This document shows positions 59,229 through 64,000 of a DNA stretch of 64,000 bases, piece by piece. Where the stretch lies: NCBI GenBank assembly GCA_037179515.1, contig JAXCGZ010017024.1:57501-121500 (forward strand). The letters are read 5' to 3'. How positions within the stretch are numbered: position 1 is the first letter of the stretch; each line of letters starts with the position of its first letter. The stretch comes from Halocaridina rubra (Eukaryota; Arthropoda; Malacostraca; Decapoda; Atyidae). The notes beneath the pieces are model-generated. The model worked only from the letters and a program-made list of their open reading frames with translations, made no database searches and had not been told where the DNA came from. The translations under genes and the position numbers were made by a program.

Positions 59229-59376
59229 CAAATTCTGTTTCACGAGAAACACATGAATATTCTGAATATGTGAATATGGCTACGTAAGGAAACTGAAATA
59301 AATTTTAAGATCCTTATTACTTTCAAGTTTATTACTAACCTTCAGAGGAATCTGAGTTGTACAAGCGAATGAGACA

Positions 59377-59493
<117 letters not shown>

Positions 59494-59530
59494 AAAACCA
59501 GGAGAAAAAAGGTACTTAGCAACCCATCAT

Positions 59531-59738
59531 GGATGGATTGATTGGATTCGGTTTTACGTCACGAACTCCCTTTTCTGCTATGGGCTAGGACGGTTGCCTT
59601 CTTGCGAAGGACTTGTTTTGGCAGATGTAATCGTTACCCTGAGTGTATGCCCTTACTAACCTCAGTCCGTGACGGGGCGTGAACCCTCGACCTGCCGCCT
59701 CAGAGTCACGGACGCTACCATTTTGCCACGGAGACTAC
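59531..59738 (-). mobile_element. tRNA-derived SINE (family 2) with perfect target-site duplication
   Basis: Flanked by an identical 18-bp repeat TACTTAGCAACCCATCAT at 59513-59530 and 59739-59756. Minus strand head: TCTCCGTGGCAAAATGGTAG (A-box-like TGGCNNAATGG), then GAGGGTTCACGCCCCG (B-box-like GGTTCANNCC), a body, and an end with CCAATCAATCC. Length about 208 bp. This is a complete, clean retroposition event. Confidence 0.88.
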
Positions 59739-59911
59739 TACTTAGCAACCCATCATCGGAAGTTAAATACAAAAGCAATGCCGCCATATGTTATATTAGT
59801 TTCTTGGTGTGCAAATCCCGAGTAAGTAAGGTATGGTCAATGGTAGGCGAAAATAGGCACATATTACATTACTGAAAATAGTCGTAATAATTTACAAAGC
59901 ACACTAAATTT

Positions 59912-60295
<384 letters not shown>

Positions 60296-60672
60296 ATAAT
60301 AAATATAATAACTATAGAAGTAATACTATTCAAAATAAATATAATAACAACAGTACAACAATAAGAAAAGCAAAGCGATAATATTAGAACTACTAACAGT
60401 AATACTATTATAATGCTAATAATATATTAATCATGAAATAAAAAATGATGGTGAAATAATAGTATTACTAAAAGAAGCGAAATACTTAATAATATTTTCT
60501 TTAAGTAAGAATTAATCACTTATGGAAATAAAGAAAGTAATAAGATAATAAGAAATAATTTCATTTCCAAAATTACATTTTTCAAACTTAAATAAAGCAT
60601 ACTTCATAATATAGGAGCAATTACAAATAAACCATGACTTAAGTTAATATTTCGGTGTTCGGGTAATTTAAT
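60296..60672. other. AT-rich, no feature
   Basis: TAA-rich degenerate flank of the microsatellite; nothing recognisable. Confidence 0.5.
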
Positions 60673-60802
60673 GCCTCTGGCTAGTACAGTGGTAATGCGC
60701 TGGCTTCGTATTCACGAGTCAAGAGATCGGTTCCCGTCCAAGGCCGAGAGTTTAAACTGTTTACTGGCAGGTTATTGCTGTTGCTGGGCACCTCTGAAGA
60801 TA
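60673..60802 (+). mobile_element. tRNA-derived SINE (family 1), copy 3
   Basis: Plus strand: CTGGCTAGTACAGTGGTAAT (A-box-like), CAAGAGATCGGTTCCCGTCC (B-box-like), then GAGAGTTTAAACTGTTTACT. Truncated relative to the copies at 12201 and 12913 after about 130 bp. Confidence 0.75.
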
Positions 60803-60859
60803 AGTAATATACTTGAAAGTGCTATGTACTAAAGATCCCAAAATTTATTTCAATTTCCT

Positions 60860-60965
<106 letters not shown>

Positions 60966-61204
60966 TCAACGAGTAAACTATTTACTAAAGTCACTCATAC
61001 TATGACATGCAAACTAAAATGGAACTTTTATAGAAAACGTCATCTTAATTTAAGAGTAACTGTAGTATAGAGTATATTTCCTAAAAAAAAAAATAATAAT
61101 AATACTTTGACGTAAGAATATGATATGAAACCTGTTAGAAATAATAGTTTTCTTTCTAATCTCATTGCATACGAGTCAAGATGTGAGAAACGTTGAAACC
61201 TAAA

Positions 61205-61965
<761 letters not shown>

Positions 61966-62074
61966 GTTTTCACATATGTAATGTGCTTGCTTGGTTATTT
62001 CATGGCCCGAATGAGATTGGGACTTGAATTAAATGCTATAATGAAGCCACGAGTGAGGTTGGGGAATCTGTAAT
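61966..62074. other. Spacer between tRNA-like units
   Basis: About 110 bp with GCCCGAATGAGATTGGGACT and GAAGCCACGAGTGAGGTTGGGG; not seen elsewhere in the window. Confidence 0.4.
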
Positions 62075-62241
62075 ATGAACATAGTGGAATTCAGTTAGAA
62101 TGCGTTCATTCCTAAGTATAGCAGATATAAGCTAAAAGGTTGGATTCCTTTTAACCTTCTGTGGTGTAGTGGTAGCGCCTTGACTTAGTAATCATAAGTC
62201 CTAGGTTCGAGTCCCGGGCGGGGTAAAAAAATTATTCAAAT
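62075..62241 (+). repeat. tRNA-like unit 2
   Basis: Near-identical to unit 1 over about 165 bp, with a few substitutions, an extra A in the A-run and GGGCGGGG for GGTCGGGG. B box at 62204-62214 intact. Followed by (AT)n. Confidence 0.75.
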
Positions 62242-62242
62242 A

Positions 62243-62243
<1 letters not shown>

Positions 62244-62340
<97 letters not shown>

Positions 62341-62343
62341 TAT
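62244..62343. repeat. (AT)n microsatellite upstream of RTE fragment 2
   Basis: Pure AT run bounded by AATATCTATATA and TAGATATATATTTG. Confidence 0.96.
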
Positions 62344-62346
62344 ATA

Positions 62347-63481
<1,135 letters not shown>

Positions 63482-63583
63482 GGTCACGAAATTAATAAGT
63501 ACTTTATATATATATATATTTTTTCGTTGTTTTATTTAATGGTCTTTTCCTTCCATTTTAGACTGTATGTTAACAGTTCAGTG

Positions 63584-63970
<387 letters not shown>

Positions 63971-64000
63971 TTGAGACATTTCTTGGCTCCCCTACCAATG

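Overview
The window looks like a repeat-dominated eukaryotic intergenic or heterochromatic region. I found no host gene I can defend. Almost every protein-like stretch is a decayed retrotransposon: five LINE lineages, at least five LTR-retrotransposon lineages, three SINE-like families and a possible DNA-transposon end. About 3 kb more is simple sequence: (TA)n, (TAA)n/(TTA)n, (GA)n, (GT)n and (TAC)n. Degenerate TTAGG-like runs (the arthropod telomere unit), dense TA/TAA microsatellites and the mix of RTE, CR1-like and I/Jockey-like LINEs suggest an arthropod, most likely a decapod crustacean. That assignment is inference.

Layout. 1-6950: three copies of a TAA-rich repeat (RepX), two forming a large palindrome, with a CR1-like LINE inserted in the first. 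7185-10490: a minus-strand I/Jockey-like LINE whose 5' region is related to RepX. 10491-14704: mostly unassigned AT-rich DNA with TTAGG-like runs, two tRNA-derived SINEs, an LTR scrap and a (TA)n tract. 14705-34442: two minus-strand Ty3/gypsy elements (K and M), apparently nested, cut by a head-to-tail array of LINE-D fragments, a second LINE-D complex and LINE-R. 34491-37662: a complete LTR split by an RTE LINE. 37921-47985: a plus-strand gypsy-like element (S) cut by two LINE-D copies. 47986-57478: a minus-strand LTR element with the domain order gag-PR-IN-RT-RNase H (Gmr1-like), with a SCAN-like gag and LINE-D inside its integrase. 57479-64000: the 3' end of one more gypsy element, long microsatellites, a SINE with perfect target-site duplications, a duplicated tRNA-like unit and a second RTE fragment.

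Everything appears dead: stops, frameshifts, lost catalytic residues and nested insertions are everywhere. The window is most useful as an insertion history. The least expected items are the Gmr1-like integrase-before-RT element with a SCAN-like gag, an LTR family that sits beside two different gag-pol lineages, LINE-D arrays joined at their own 14-bp tail repeat, and the ORF1/ORF2 arrangement of LINE-D, which lacks an AUG ahead of the endonuclease active site and carries a possible -1 slippery heptamer. All coordinates were read by eye; junctions are good to roughly 10 bases unless a motif fixes them.
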